Origin: a virus | Length of the DNA stretch: 28,928 nucleotides | Virus record (IMG/VR): IMGVR_UViG_3300020457_000061 | Coordinates: 1 to 28,928 of that record | Direction: 5' to 3' (one strand) | Shown: one piece after another, positions 13,103 through 22,066 of the stretch | How the letters are laid out: each line of letters begins with the position of its first letter | Numbering within the stretch: position 1 is the first letter of the stretch | Program-made: the position numbers and the translations under genes | The notes under the pieces: generated by a model | Databases searched by the model: none | The model's input: only the letters and a program-made list of their open reading frames with translations | Told to the model about the DNA's origin: nothing

Positions 13103-14566
13103 ATGGCAAATCAAGGACTTCTCGCACAACTTAAACCAACTGCAAACACCGATACGGTGTTATACAGAGCACCCATTGACGCATCTGCTAGTACGGTGTT
13201 GACTATCGCAAACGACGGAACAGGTTCCGCTTATGATGTTGCAGTTAAAGATTACGATCAAAAACTAACTCTTGATGCATCAACCTACAAATTGCACAAG
13301 GGAGATGTTCTTACTTCATATTATATTACATTAAATACAAACTTAACTAACAACACTGCTGTTACTGTTGGTGAATCAATTACGACTACAGATGCAGAAA
13401 AAACTTTTAAGTTTGAATCATTTTATATTCCCCCTCTTACTACAAAGTTTGTAAAAGCAATTTCTATTAGAGAAATACCATTAGAATCTGTAAGTGGAAC
13501 ATGGGTTGTAGGAGATACAATCACCAAAGGAACTGCTCCAAACACTGCTACAGCAACAGTATTTGGAATTGATGAAGGAACAACAACAGATACAATTTAT
13601 GTTGGACCTACAACTCTTGCTGGAACTGGTACTGAATTTGCTGCAGGTGATAGTGTAACTGGAACAGGCGGTGGTGCTGGAACTATTTCTGCTTCGCCTG
13701 CTATCACCACTGCTCAAGAAGAATTCTGTTTCTCTGATACTGCTGGTGGCACATACAATATGCACGTTGGTGTTGATCAACTTGAATTACAAGATGATCG
13801 TACTTTTAGATTTGATGTTTCTGACTCATCGATGACTGGTAGAGATTTTAAAGTATCTGAAACTATTAATGGTGAGTATGGTCCTGATGGTGATTTCTCT
13901 CAGACAGCAGACAATGGTACAGAATACACAACTGGAAAAACTACCAATGGCACTGCTGGATCTAGTGGTGCATATGTGCAGTATGATTTTTCTGGTAGTG
14001 TAACTCCAGATCCTCTGTATTTCTACGATGGTGGTACTGGCACAGCATCTAATGCTAATTATGGTGGTGCTGATCGTTCTATTGAAATGGCAGATGAATA
14101 TTCATACACTGGAATGTATATCTATGACAAAGTTGGAACTCTTGTCAACAACACAGATACTTTCTTGATTGATGGTACAACCTATACAATTACAGGACAG
14201 GTTGCTGGTGCTTATGGATACGTTAAAGACTACACTGGTTCGGTGTTAAAGTTCATCAAAGGAATTAATTCTTCTGACTGGTCTGGATCTGATACATTTA
14301 GGGACGTTCCTAAATTAAATACAGCAATTAGAACAACAGCAACTATCAACAGTGTTGATGTTGCATCTGCAGCAGTAGAAGCATCTAACTACATTACTCA
14401 AGGTGTTAGCAATGGTAATAATGAAGTTGATAAAATCACTTCATTAGTTGTTGGACCTGGTGAAGTTCTTGTTGTGAAGTCAACAACTGCAGATAATGTT
14501 TTCAGTCTCATTGGATTTGAAGATGGTTCAACTTCAATTACGACTAGAGTATTCGGTCAATCATAA
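13103..14566 (+). CDS. Virion structural protein, beta-rich
   Basis: A 487-residue protein rich in Thr, Gly, Ser and Asp with no enzyme motif. The first 120 residues (ANQGLLAQLKPTANTDTVLY, then VLTIANDGTGSAYDVAVKDY) look like a beta-sandwich domain. Residues 130-200 contain a Gly/Thr-rich segment (DTITKGTAPNTATATVFGID), and later parts are Tyr/Asp/Gly-rich. It follows 10 bases after the NKT-repeat gene and precedes a late promoter at 14562. Composition and position fit a tail fibre or decoration component; the exact role is unclear. Confidence 0.7.
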   Translation: MANQGLLAQLKPTANTDTVLYRAPIDASASTVLTIANDGTGSAYDVAVKDYDQKLTLDASTYKLHKGDVLTSYYITLNTNLTNNTAVTVGESITTTDAEKTFKFESFYIPPLTTKFVKAISIREIPLESVSGTWVVGDTITKGTAPNTATATVFGIDEGTTTDTIYVGPTTLAGTGTEFAAGDSVTGTGGGAGTISASPAITTAQEEFCFSDTAGGTYNMHVGVDQLELQDDRTFRFDVSDSSMTGRDFKVSETINGEYGPDGDFSQTADNGTEYTTGKTTNGTAGSSGAYVQYDFSGSVTPDPLYFYDGGTGTASNANYGGADRSIEMADEYSYTGMYIYDKVGTLVNNTDTFLIDGTTYTITGQVAGAYGYVKDYTGSVLKFIKGINSSDWSGSDTFRDVPKLNTAIRTTATINSVDVASAAVEASNYITQGVSNGNNEVDKITSLVVGPGEVLVVKSTTADNVFSLIGFEDGSTSITTRVFGQS

Positions 14567-14569
14567 ATA
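14562..14569 (+). promoter_or_regulatory. Late promoter, T4-type (CATAAATA)
   Basis: CATAAATA overlaps the stop of the upstream structural gene, 21 bases before the start of the 1329-residue gene. It is one base from the TATAAATA consensus. Confidence 0.6.
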
Positions 14570-14589
14570 ATCAAAAGGCAGTATAAGAA

Positions 14590-17500
14590 ATGGCACTTAC
14601 CAGGCTAAAGAATATTATTACGTCCAGAACTGGACGTATTATCTACGTCAACCCTGATGACTTTGATGCCTCAGATGCTATTGACAACAGAGGGAACTCT
14701 GCACTGCGACCTTTCAAGACTATTCAAAGAGCATTTCTTGAGGTTGCTAGATTTTCATACAGAGTTGGTCTTAGTAATGACGAGTTTGATGCTTTTAGTA
14801 TCATGCTCTATCCCGCAGAGTATATTGTAGATAATAGACCTGGCGAAGTTTTATATACCAATGTTCCCCCTATTGATTCAAACTCAAACTTAGACATTAC
14901 ATCATCAAATAATGTTCTGTACAAGTATAACTCTGTTGAAGGTGGCATCATCGTTCCCAGAGGTTGTTCCCTCGTTGGTACTGACCTGAGACGTACGAAA
15001 ATTATTCCTAAGTATGTTCCTTACCCAACAACTCTTGGTAATGAAATTTTAAGTGAATCTGATGTACCAGGTAGAACTGCAATCTTCAAAGTAACTGGTG
15101 GTACATACTTCTGGCAATTTTCATTCTTCGATGGTGCAGAGGAGGGTGTATATTATAGACCTGGTAGCACCAATACTCTTGCTCCTAAGTTTTCTCATCA
15201 TAGACTAACTTGTTTTGAGTTTGCTGATGGTCTAAATCCATTATCAACTCTTATTTCAAATGGAACTGTTCCAAATGAAGATTACACAGCAATTCCAAAT
15301 ATTCAAGAAAGAACTGACTTAGAAATATATTATCAGAAAATATCTAAAGCATTCGCAACTATTCCCGATACATCTGGTGATCCTACTGCTGACCAAATTC
15401 AGGCAAGAGTTGAAGAAAACAGAATTGTTGGTCCTATTAGTGATGAATATAGAGTTCTTCAGATAACTCGTAATGGTAATACTGCTACAGCAGTTACTGT
15501 TGATGAATTTGATAACCCAAGAGATCATGGATTCTCTGTTGGCGTGAACATTAATATATCTGGTGTTAGTGGATCTACTGGTCCTTCATCTGAAGCAGAC
15601 ACAGGACTTTATAATGGTTCTTTTACAGTTACATCTGCATCTAATAACGTATTTACATATCAGATGACAGCAGAACCCTCAGGTAACGCTGTTGGTTCAA
15701 ACATAACTGTTAAGACTGAGATTGATACAGTCGACTCTGCATCACCTTACGCTTTCAACCTATCACTAAGATCAGTGTGGGGTATGAATGGTATGCATGC
15801 TGATGGTTCTAAGGCAACTGGTTTCAAATCAATGGTTGTGGCACAGTTCACTGGACTATCACTACAGAAAGATGACAGAGCATTTGTAAGATTTAATAGT
15901 TCAACTGGTAACTATGATGTGGCAGTGTCTGGTGATGGTGCCCACTTGGATGGATTTGCTGAATATCGCAAGGGATGGGGACATGAGCACATTAAGTGTT
16001 CTAATGACTCATTCATTCAGGCAGTTTCTGTATTCGCTGTGGGATATCAAGGACACTTCACTGCACTAAGCGGTGCTGATATGTCAATCACCAACAGCAA
16101 TAGTAACTTTGGTAACACTGCTCTAAGATCAGCAGGTTTCAAAGCAAAAGCATTTTCTAAAGATAAAGCGGGTGAACTGACTCATATCATCCCACCTAAA
16201 TCACTTGCTGCTATATCTACAACTGCCACAGGTGCTTCGGGGTCAAATCTCATTACTCTTGCTGATGATGGATCTGTTAATGGTATTATTCAAGGTTTAA
16301 CTGTTTCTGGTGATGGTATTGGTGATAATGCCACTGTTGTATCTTTTAACACAAACACTAGAGTTATTACCTTATCTGTTAACAACAGTGCTCTTGTTAA
16401 TGGTAATGTTATTTTTGGTGAAGAGACAGGTGTTAACTGGGTAAACATTGACATTCAAAGAACTAGAGTTGTAAATGCTGCACTCGCTGGTCAAGGTCAA
16501 ACACCAGGCACAAGACTATACTTATATGGTTATACTGTTGAGGCATCTCCACCAACAACAAGGGTACAGGGTTTTACAGTTGGTGCAAGACAAGACGGCA
16601 CAGGTGCAAATGCAATTCCTGATAAATTAAATTGCTTACTAGTTTCTAGTGGAGAATCCGAGGCAAGTGTAAAGAGTGCATTCATATCTCCATATGGTCC
16701 TTCTGTTTCTGGTCTAAAAGCAGGTGTAGTTGGTTCGCCTCTACAATATGATGCAAACACATATACTGTTGGTGGTGTTCCAAATACTATTGGTGGTTGG
16801 TATCTTTCTGTAGATTCTGCTAACAATGGAATTTACACAGATATCACATCTAACAGTCAATACGACAATGTAAACTTCACTCCTACAACATTCCTTAAGA
16901 GGATTGCTGATGGTAGAGACCTTCAGGATAGAACATTCCGTGTTCGTATGAAGATTGATAAGGATAAAACTAATCCTCTTCCTCGTGATCCGTTGTCTGG
17001 TTATGTAATGCAACCATTGAATAGCGATACAACTAACTATAAACTATCTAAGTGTTATTACATCTATGATATTGAGGTAGTTCAAGAATTCGAAAGAGGT
17101 ACTTCTGATGGAATCTACTATCTTACCTTGCTTTGTGGATCTATTAGCCCTTCAACTTCTAATTTTAACGACAGAAAATTCAGTCAAAATGTCAACGAAG
17201 TCTATCCTACGTTTGACAGAGACAACCCTGTTGCTGACCCTGTTGCTGCTGTATCCGTCGCTGACAATGAAACTATCGGACTTGTAAATGCAACAGATGG
17301 TGCAACACCAACTCCTAATAAAGATCCTAAGCGTTCTATTACTAAAGAATGTATTGAGTTTCTTTTAGCAGATAATGGTTGGACACAACCAGGCACAACA
17401 CCTGCATGGGATTCTGTTAATGCTGAATTATCTGATATAGAATTAACTGCTCGTGCTGGTGATGAAGAAGAGAGAAAGATCAACATTCGTGAGAACAATG

Positions 17501-18579
17501 ACGGAACTGTTGCTCCTATCCCCATTGAGTTTAGACGGCACTCAATTTTAAGATCAGGTAACCATACATTTGAATATCTTGGTTTTGGTCCAGGTAACTA
17601 CTCAACTGCATTCCCTCAAACTCAGGTAGAAACACTTTCTAAAGATCAGATCAGATTCTCTCAGTCTATTAAAGAAGAAGCGGGTGTTGCTTTCTACTCT
17701 GGTCTTAACTCAAATGGTGACCTATTCATTGGTAACCAAGTTATCAACCCAGTTACAGGTCAGATCACTAATGAAGATATTGCACAGTTAAATGTTGTTG
17801 GTGAAGAGAACACAACCATCGAAACATTCTCTGAGTTAGTTCTTACTGATAAACTTACAGTTATTGGTGGTGCATCTAACCAGTTAGAATCTATCTTTGC
17901 TGGTCCTGTTACATTCCAAGGATTATCAACCTTTACTAATAATCTTCAAACTAAAAAGTTCACTTACTTCAACCAAGATGGTACGGTTCTAAAACAAACT
18001 TTACTTGCTCCTGAACTTGCAAACGGTCAACCAAACTTTGCTAACATTACAGGATATGATACACCAGGCGATGGTGACCTTGTTTATAACCAAAATTGGT
18101 CGCCAGGTAAATCTCTTGGTTGGATATACAGCGATAATTATTGGCATGAGTTTGGTTTAACTAATACTGGTGATATTAATATTTCATCTGAAGATACTGG
18201 GGCACGGATAGGTATCGGTGTTGCTCCTCATGCTAGTTACAAAGTTGCAGTAACTGGTGATGTTAAAGTTGATGGTGACCTTGTTGTTACTGGAAGAGGT
18301 ACAGTTGCATCCGATAAGTACATTACAAGGACATATCAAGGTGATGGATCAACACTTACATTTGCAATTACCACATATAATCCTGGTCCTAATGGTGGTA
18401 TCCTACACTCTGCAAGTTCTGTTCTTGTATTCTTAAATGGTGTTGCTCAAGTTGGTGGTGCTTCTGGTGCTTCTGGGGTAAACTTTAGTGTAGATACTCA
18501 AGGTGCAAATATTGTATTTGCAAGTGGAAATGCACCACAGTCAACAGACGTAATTCATATTGTAGAATTTCCTATCTAA
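14590..18579 (+). CDS. Large fibre-like structural protein with pectate-lyase-like N-terminus
   Basis: A 1329-residue protein, the largest in the window. The N-terminal region (GRIIYVNPDDFDASDAIDNR, SALRPFKTIQRAFLEVARF, then PRGCSLVGTDLRRTKIIPKY) matches the opening of pectin-lyase-type right-handed beta-helices used in phage fibres and tailspikes. Long Thr/Ser/Asn/Gly-rich beta regions follow, including a segment at about residues 1050-1150 with collar-like motifs. The C-terminus (TYQGDGSTLTFAITTYN, SSVLVFLNGVAQ, DVIHIVEFPI) is a domain often seen at fibre ends. No depolymerase active site can be identified. It is probably part of the tail fibre or baseplate periphery. Confidence 0.75.
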   Translation: MALTRLKNIITSRTGRIIYVNPDDFDASDAIDNRGNSALRPFKTIQRAFLEVARFSYRVGLSNDEFDAFSIMLYPAEYIVDNRPGEVLYTNVPPIDSNSNLDITSSNNVLYKYNSVEGGIIVPRGCSLVGTDLRRTKIIPKYVPYPTTLGNEILSESDVPGRTAIFKVTGGTYFWQFSFFDGAEEGVYYRPGSTNTLAPKFSHHRLTCFEFADGLNPLSTLISNGTVPNEDYTAIPNIQERTDLEIYYQKISKAFATIPDTSGDPTADQIQARVEENRIVGPISDEYRVLQITRNGNTATAVTVDEFDNPRDHGFSVGVNINISGVSGSTGPSSEADTGLYNGSFTVTSASNNVFTYQMTAEPSGNAVGSNITVKTEIDTVDSASPYAFNLSLRSVWGMNGMHADGSKATGFKSMVVAQFTGLSLQKDDRAFVRFNSSTGNYDVAVSGDGAHLDGFAEYRKGWGHEHIKCSNDSFIQAVSVFAVGYQGHFTALSGADMSITNSNSNFGNTALRSAGFKAKAFSKDKAGELTHIIPPKSLAAISTTATGASGSNLITLADDGSVNGIIQGLTVSGDGIGDNATVVSFNTNTRVITLSVNNSALVNGNVIFGEETGVNWVNIDIQRTRVVNAALAGQGQTPGTRLYLYGYTVEASPPTTRVQGFTVGARQDGTGANAIPDKLNCLLVSSGESEASVKSAFISPYGPSVSGLKAGVVGSPLQYDANTYTVGGVPNTIGGWYLSVDSANNGIYTDITSNSQYDNVNFTPTTFLKRIADGRDLQDRTFRVRMKIDKDKTNPLPRDPLSGYVMQPLNSDTTNYKLSKCYYIYDIEVVQEFERGTSDGIYYLTLLCGSISPSTSNFNDRKFSQNVNEVYPTFDRDNPVADPVAAVSVADNETIGLVNATDGATPTPNKDPKRSITKECIEFLLADNGWTQPGTTPAWDSVNAELSDIELTARAGDEEERKINIRENNDGTVAPIPIEFRRHSILRSGNHTFEYLGFGPGNYSTAFPQTQVETLSKDQIRFSQSIKEEAGVAFYSGLNSNGDLFIGNQVINPVTGQITNEDIAQLNVVGEENTTIETFSELVLTDKLTVIGGASNQLESIFAGPVTFQGLSTFTNNLQTKKFTYFNQDGTVLKQTLLAPELANGQPNFANITGYDTPGDGDLVYNQNWSPGKSLGWIYSDNYWHEFGLTNTGDINISSEDTGARIGIGVAPHASYKVAVTGDVKVDGDLVVTGRGTVASDKYITRTYQGDGSTLTFAITTYNPGPNGGILHSASSVLVFLNGVAQVGGASGASGVNFSVDTQGANIVFASGNAPQSTDVIHIVEFPI

Positions 18580-18607
18580 ATAGAAGAGGGGGATTAGGTA
18601 AAAACAT

Positions 18608-19027
18608 ATGTCAACAACAAGAATTAGCGATAATCAAATCGCAACTACTACCCAAGCAATTGTTGATACACTCTCATTCTTAGATGGTGAAAGTGTGTTT
18701 AGACTTCCTTCGGGTACTAATGCACAGAGACCTGGCACACCTGCTCTTGGTACTATAAGGTACAACTCAGAGCAAGACACTGCTGAAATTTATGTAAATG
18801 ATAATGGTGATGGTGTCAATGGTTGGATTCCTGTTGGTGGTGGAGGAGGTCCAAGTTTAGGTGGAGATAGTGTAATTAGAACTCATCCTGATACAATCGT
18901 AGAAGACTCTGTTATCGGTGCCTCTTCTGGTGCTGAGTTTATGAGAGCATTTACTGTTGGACCTGTAACTGTAGCAAATGGTGTATCAGTTACAGTTGAG
19001 ACTGGTGCAGTTTGGAAAGTCATTTAA
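18608..19027 (+). CDS. Collar-motif structural protein 1
   Basis: A 139-residue protein. Residues 38-65 contain NAQRPGTPALGTIRYNSEQD followed by AEIYVN, the recurring RP-G-x-P-x-x-G-x-x-x-YN-(S)-x-x-x-x-x-E-x-(Y/W) motif of short phage fibre proteins, then a Gly-rich turn (VGGGGGPSLGG) and a C-terminal beta domain ending in VTVANGVSVTVETGAVWKVI. The same motif appears in the next two genes, so this is the first of a tandem family. Confidence 0.7.
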   Translation: MSTTRISDNQIATTTQAIVDTLSFLDGESVFRLPSGTNAQRPGTPALGTIRYNSEQDTAEIYVNDNGDGVNGWIPVGGGGGPSLGGDSVIRTHPDTIVEDSVIGASSGAEFMRAFTVGPVTVANGVSVTVETGAVWKVI

Positions 19028-19036
19028 GGAGGAATT

Positions 19037-19372
19037 ATGGCAGGTACATTTGAATGCGAAACCGTTAACGTAACCAACATGGTTCCAACTACCATGTCCA
19101 TGGGTAAGTTAATCATGGATATGAAAGACAACTCAACTAGACCTAGTAGTCCTGTTACTGGACAGATGATATATAATTCATCTCAAGAGAGAGCAGAGGT
19201 TTGGACTGGAAGTGAATGGAAGATTTTAGGGTTGAGACTTACCTTCCCTGTCTGGACTGATTCAACTAAACCTAGTACATCTGGTCTTCCTAATGGGTAT
19301 GCTGGATGGAATACAGATCAGGAAACTTTACAGGTCTGGAATCAGTCCACAAACAAGTGGCAACCTGAGTAA
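19037..19372 (+). CDS. Collar-motif structural protein 2
   Basis: A 111-residue protein with two copies of the collar motif: STRPSSPVTGQMIYNSSQER followed by AEVWTGSEWK, and GYAGWNTDQETLQVWNQSTN followed by KWQPE. A very strong AAGGAGGA (19026-19033) overlaps the stop of the previous gene and sits 3 bases before the ATG. It is followed by an exact late promoter at 19382. It is probably a short fibre or assembly piece made in large amounts. Confidence 0.7.
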   Translation: MAGTFECETVNVTNMVPTTMSMGKLIMDMKDNSTRPSSPVTGQMIYNSSQERAEVWTGSEWKILGLRLTFPVWTDSTKPSTSGLPNGYAGWNTDQETLQVWNQSTNKWQPE

Positions 19373-19381
19373 CCCCAATTT

Positions 19382-19389
19382 TATAAATA
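19382..19389 (+). promoter_or_regulatory. Late promoter, exact TATAAATA
   Basis: An exact TATAAATA match, 26 bases before the ATG of the glycine-rich adhesin gene, giving that gene its own late start. Confidence 0.75.
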
Positions 19390-19414
19390 AAAACAAGAAC
19401 AACGAAGAATAGTT

Positions 19415-20611
19415 ATGTCATCGATTACAGTAGGAACTCTTACTTCAACCACTGTGAATGTGAGTGGAAACATTCAAATGACAAACGGCATGGTATTGCC
19501 GTCATTTACTACTGCTGGTAGACCTGGTTCTCCTACAGCAGGTCAGATGATATACAACTCAACAGAGCAAGATGTTGAAGTGTGGACAGGCAGTGCTTGG
19601 AAACCATTTTTAGGTCAAGGATTAAGAAACTGGACAAACTCTACCAGACCTAGTTCTCCTGTTAATGGTGACGTTGGATGGAATACTGAAGAAGAAGTTG
19701 CTGAAATTTATATTGCTAACGATGCAGAGTGGGTGCCAGTTGGATCAGGTGGTAAAGCAGATCCTGGTGAAGTTCTATTCGTTAGTGTTGGACAACATAG
19801 TTGGCAAGTACCTGATGGTGTTGAAGCGGTATCTGTTGTTGCTATCGGTGGTGGCGGCGGTGGTGCTGGAGACCATGATGGTGGCGGTGGAACAGGTGGA
19901 GGATTAGGATGGCGTAATAATATCACAGTCACGCCAGGTAGTAGTATAACTGTTCGTGTGGGTGCTGCTGGTCCTGGTGGAGATAACGAAAACAGCAATG
20001 GACAGAATGGTGGTGAGTCATGGTTCCAGAGCACTGGTCAAGTACGAGGTGGTGGCGGTAGAGGTGGTCGTGGTAACTATGATGGATCTAATCTACCTGG
20101 TGGAGATTATTCTGGTCAAGGTGGTGGAAGAGGTGGAGATAATAACTACGGTGGAACATGGAGAAACGGTGGAACTGGTGCTGGTGGGTACACTGGACGT
20201 GGTGGTGAAGCAGCAATTCCTTACAACAACCCTGGTCAACCTGGATCTGGCGGTGGCGGCGGTGCTGGTGCTGGTGGAAACAACTACTTCATGGGAGGTG
20301 GAGGAGGAACAGGCATCTATGGTCAAGGTCCAAATGGATCTGGTGGACCTTTCGGTGCTAACCCCGCAAGACCTGGACAAGGTGGATCTGGTGGACAACC
20401 TGGATATAACCAACCTGCTCCTAGAGGTAATACTCGTGGTAATGGTGGTATCTACGGTGGTGCTGGTGGTGGAACCTACTATGGCAACAACCAAGGTGGT
20501 CGTGGTGCTAATGGTGCTGTTAGAGTTATTTGGGGTGATGACAGTGTTAATAGACAATTCCCTAGCACAAACACCAGTTCAGGTTCATCTATCACAGTAC
20601 AGCAAGTTTAA
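19415..20611 (+). CDS. Tail tip protein with collar motifs and glycine-rich adhesin domain
   Basis: A 398-residue protein. Residues 30-115 repeat the collar motif of the two upstream genes (GRPGSPTAGQMIYNSTEQD with VEVWTGSAWK, then STRPSSPVNGDVGWNTEEEV with AEIYI). From about residue 145 a long Gly-rich region runs for over 200 residues in many GGGG and G-x-G blocks, ending in GGRGANGAVRVIWG, a typical closing strand of Gly-rich phage tail proteins. Polyglycine-II sandwiches of this type form the receptor-binding tip of some T-even adhesins (gp38-type); the same fold here is inference. Its own late promoter and the downstream terminator mark it as the end of the structural block. A likely host-range determinant. 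Confidence 0.75.
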   Translation: MSSITVGTLTSTTVNVSGNIQMTNGMVLPSFTTAGRPGSPTAGQMIYNSTEQDVEVWTGSAWKPFLGQGLRNWTNSTRPSSPVNGDVGWNTEEEVAEIYIANDAEWVPVGSGGKADPGEVLFVSVGQHSWQVPDGVEAVSVVAIGGGGGGAGDHDGGGGTGGGLGWRNNITVTPGSSITVRVGAAGPGGDNENSNGQNGGESWFQSTGQVRGGGGRGGRGNYDGSNLPGGDYSGQGGGRGGDNNYGGTWRNGGTGAGGYTGRGGEAAIPYNNPGQPGSGGGGGAGAGGNNYFMGGGGGTGIYGQGPNGSGGPFGANPARPGQGGSGGQPGYNQPAPRGNTRGNGGIYGGAGGGTYYGNNQGGRGANGAVRVIWGDDSVNRQFPSTNTSSGSSITVQQV

Positions 20612-20636
20612 GTGTGACAATCAAAATAAGTGGCAC

Positions 20637-20662
20637 AAGGGGGTTTACATACCCCCTTTTTT
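20637..20662 (+). terminator. Rho-independent terminator
   Basis: An 8-bp stem AAGGGGGT / ACCCCCTT with a 6-base loop (20645-20650) is followed by TTTTTT (20657-20662). It lies 26 bases after the adhesin stop and closes the late structural transcript. Confidence 0.9.
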
Positions 20663-20694
20663 GTGGCATAATATTGAGGAACTGATTTATAATC

Positions 20695-20928
20695 ATGCCT
20701 CAATTTACTCTCATCTGTACCGATGAGGATCAAACTGTTACAACTAAAGAATTCGAAGCAACCATTCTTGAAGATGTTGTAGGTAAAACTGAAGACTTTC
20801 TCAGAGGTGTTGGTTATGTTTTTGAAGAACTAAACACCGAAGTAACTCACAGACCAAAAGTAAAACCAGAGAAAAAAACAAGCGGTATTCACGATGAATA
20901 TATGTCTGTTTACAGAAATGTAGACTGA
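20695..20928 (+). CDS. Hypothetical protein, 77 aa
   Basis: A small protein starting with a beta strand (PQFTLICTDEDQTVTTKEFE), continuing with a likely helix (EDVVGKTEDFLRGVGYVFEE) and ending in a charged tail. No family recognised. It is the first gene after the structural terminator, so it needs its own promoter; a possible -10 (CATAATATT near 20668) is seen without a convincing -35. Confidence 0.7.
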   Translation: MPQFTLICTDEDQTVTTKEFEATILEDVVGKTEDFLRGVGYVFEELNTEVTHRPKVKPEKKTSGIHDEYMSVYRNVD

Positions 20929-20969
20929 TACATATTACAGTAGTTTAGCGTAACCTTAACCTACACACA

Positions 20970-21158
20970 ATGGGTAAAACTTTCAGGCGTGGTGGTAGTG
21001 AACAGGGGTATTATTCTCCTGGTAAATCTATCAGGGATAAACGACAAAAGGGAGGAACCAACCGACAAACTTGGGCACAAGAAAACAATGACAACAATCA
21101 ACCCCAAACTAATAGGAAACGAAAATTTAACCGATCCAAAGACAGTGGTGGATGGTAG
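20970..21158 (+). CDS. Small basic hydrophilic protein, 62 aa
   Basis: The protein (MGKTFRRGGSEQGYYSPGKS, then Arg/Lys/Asn/Gln-rich to the end) is highly basic and probably disordered, which suggests nucleic-acid binding, an inference from composition only. No Shine-Dalgarno is seen; the leader is ACCTACACACAATG. Its last 71 bases overlap the next gene in another frame. Confidence 0.6.
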   Translation: MGKTFRRGGSEQGYYSPGKSIRDKRQKGGTNRQTWAQENNDNNQPQTNRKRKFNRSKDSGGW

Positions 21159-21372
21159 TGAAGTTTCCATGACATCCCCCGATGGTTCTGAAACTGAACT
21201 GCGGTTTGTTTTTGATGAAGATAAGTTTAATAGTGCTTTAACACTATTTGCTGAATCCGTCCATAAACCAGATCCTAAACTTAGGAACTGTGCCCATAAT
21301 CAAAATTGTTATCACGAATTAATGTACATTCGTGAATACATACTTGAACATATCAATTCATTGAGACATTAA
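21088..21372 (+). CDS. Hypothetical protein, 94 aa
   Basis: I placed the start at the internal ATG 21088 (MTTINPKLIGNENLTDPKTV) because the upstream extension lies in the other frame of the preceding gene and reads as an unlikely hydrophobic leader. The rest is a folded-looking acidic protein (SEVSMTSPDGSETELRFVFD) with a Cys/His-containing C-terminus (RNCAHNQNCYHELMYIRE) that might bind a metal through C, H, C and H. No family recognised. The stop overlaps the next start (TAATG). Confidence 0.65.
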   Translation: MTTINPKLIGNENLTDPKTVVDGSEVSMTSPDGSETELRFVFDEDKFNSALTLFAESVHKPDPKLRNCAHNQNCYHELMYIREYILEHINSLRH

Positions 21373-21575
21373 TGACCATTGGCATTCACTCAGCAATCCT
21401 TATCAAGGATCAAAAAATGATATTAAAAGACGCATTACTTTTGTATGTTTCCGACTTGCAAAAGAAACATTTTGGTGCTAAAGTGATTGACGAAGATGTA
21501 TACCTCTCTAAGATGAAAGAGGTAGAGGAAATTGTTAAGACGCTAAGACTTGACGATCTTTACAAGTATAGGTGA
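21372..21575 (+). CDS. Hypothetical helical protein, 67 aa
   Basis: A helical, charged protein (ILKDALLLYVSDLQKKHFGA, then SKMKEVEEIVKTLRLDDLYK). The ATG at 21372 overlaps the upstream stop by one base, which supports it; an internal ATG at codon 16 is the alternative and gives a 52-residue form. Function unknown. Confidence 0.65.
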   Translation: MTIGIHSAILIKDQKMILKDALLLYVSDLQKKHFGAKVIDEDVYLSKMKEVEEIVKTLRLDDLYKYR

Positions 21576-21637
21576 GTGACGGTTGAAGAACCTGCACACA
21601 TCTTCACACATCACTCTAAATTTACGTTATATTAATC

Positions 21638-21814
21638 ATGTTCAACAAAGACATTCGCCTATTGAATAAAGTCATCCGCTTGGGAGAAAGCGGTAAAGTC
21701 CAGTATACGGACGAAGAACTGATTAAGTTAAAGAAAAAACGTAATCAGTTGCGTGATTGGAAACAATCTGCTAAAATTTCACAATCCAACGGTTTCGGAC
21801 ACAACAATGACTAA
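21638..21814 (+). CDS. Basic hypothetical protein, 58 aa
   Basis: An ATG-initiated 58-residue protein (MFNKDIRLLNKVIRLGESGK, then YTDEELIKLKKKRNQLRDWK) with a likely helix-turn-helix-like pair of helices and a Ser/Asn-rich tail. Its start follows TATATT (21628-21633) by only five bases, so it may be leaderless if that is a -10 element, or be read through from upstream. The stop overlaps the next gene. No family recognised. Confidence 0.65.
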   Translation: MFNKDIRLLNKVIRLGESGKVQYTDEELIKLKKKRNQLRDWKQSAKISQSNGFGHNND

Positions 21815-21938
21815 ATCACTAAAAGTCGAATATGATGAGCAGTTTGACAACTGCCAAGAGCAAGAGGACGATTGGGTTTCCTCAGTTATCGGATCTGATG
21901 CCGATGCAATTTATGACGTACTTTCAGAAATCAAATGA
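21807..21938 (+). CDS. Small acidic protein, 43 aa
   Basis: The start is the internal ATG at 21807 (MTKSLKVEYDEQFDNCQEQE), 8 bases inside the preceding gene; a longer form from 21753 would run in a shadow frame of that gene. The protein is strongly acidic with a C-terminal helix (GSDADAIYDVLSEIK). The stop overlaps the next start (ATGA). Function unknown. Confidence 0.6.
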   Translation: MTKSLKVEYDEQFDNCQEQEDDWVSSVIGSDADAIYDVLSEIK

Positions 21939-22066
21939 CCACTATTCCAACTTACGATTTTCCACACTCACCTATTCTTTGGTTGGGTTTTCTTGGCATT
22001 GCAGTAGCACTTTTTACTGTATACACAGTAAACAAAGCATATTTCAATTCGCCTCTTAATAAATGA
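21935..22066 (+). CDS. Small membrane protein, 43 aa
   Basis: A single hydrophobic helix (PILWLGFLGIAVALFTVYTV) lies between a short Pro-rich N-terminus and a polar tail (NKAYFNSPLNK). ATGA overlaps on both sides support translation. A small single-pass membrane protein of unknown function, of a size common among photosystem accessory peptides, but with no recognised match. Confidence 0.65.
   Translation: MTTIPTYDFPHSPILWLGFLGIAVALFTVYTVNKAYFNSPLNK

Noticed and set aside
20093-20557. Antisense frame of 154 codons
   Set aside because: Ser/Thr-rich reverse reading of the glycine repeats, with no start signal or neighbour on that strand.
19956-20726. Open frame of 256 codons overlapping the adhesin
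   Set aside because: Val/Leu-rich product from the shifted frame of GGT-rich glycine codons; it is a composition artefact and runs through the terminator.
20989-21087. Upstream ATG at 20989 for the 94-residue gene
   Set aside because: The extra residues are a frame-shifted reading of the basic 62-residue gene; the internal ATG at 21088 gives a normal protein start.
21753-21806. Upstream ATG at 21753 for the 43-residue acidic protein
   Set aside because: It lies fully within another supported gene; the internal ATG at 21807 fits the short-overlap pattern of the neighbours.
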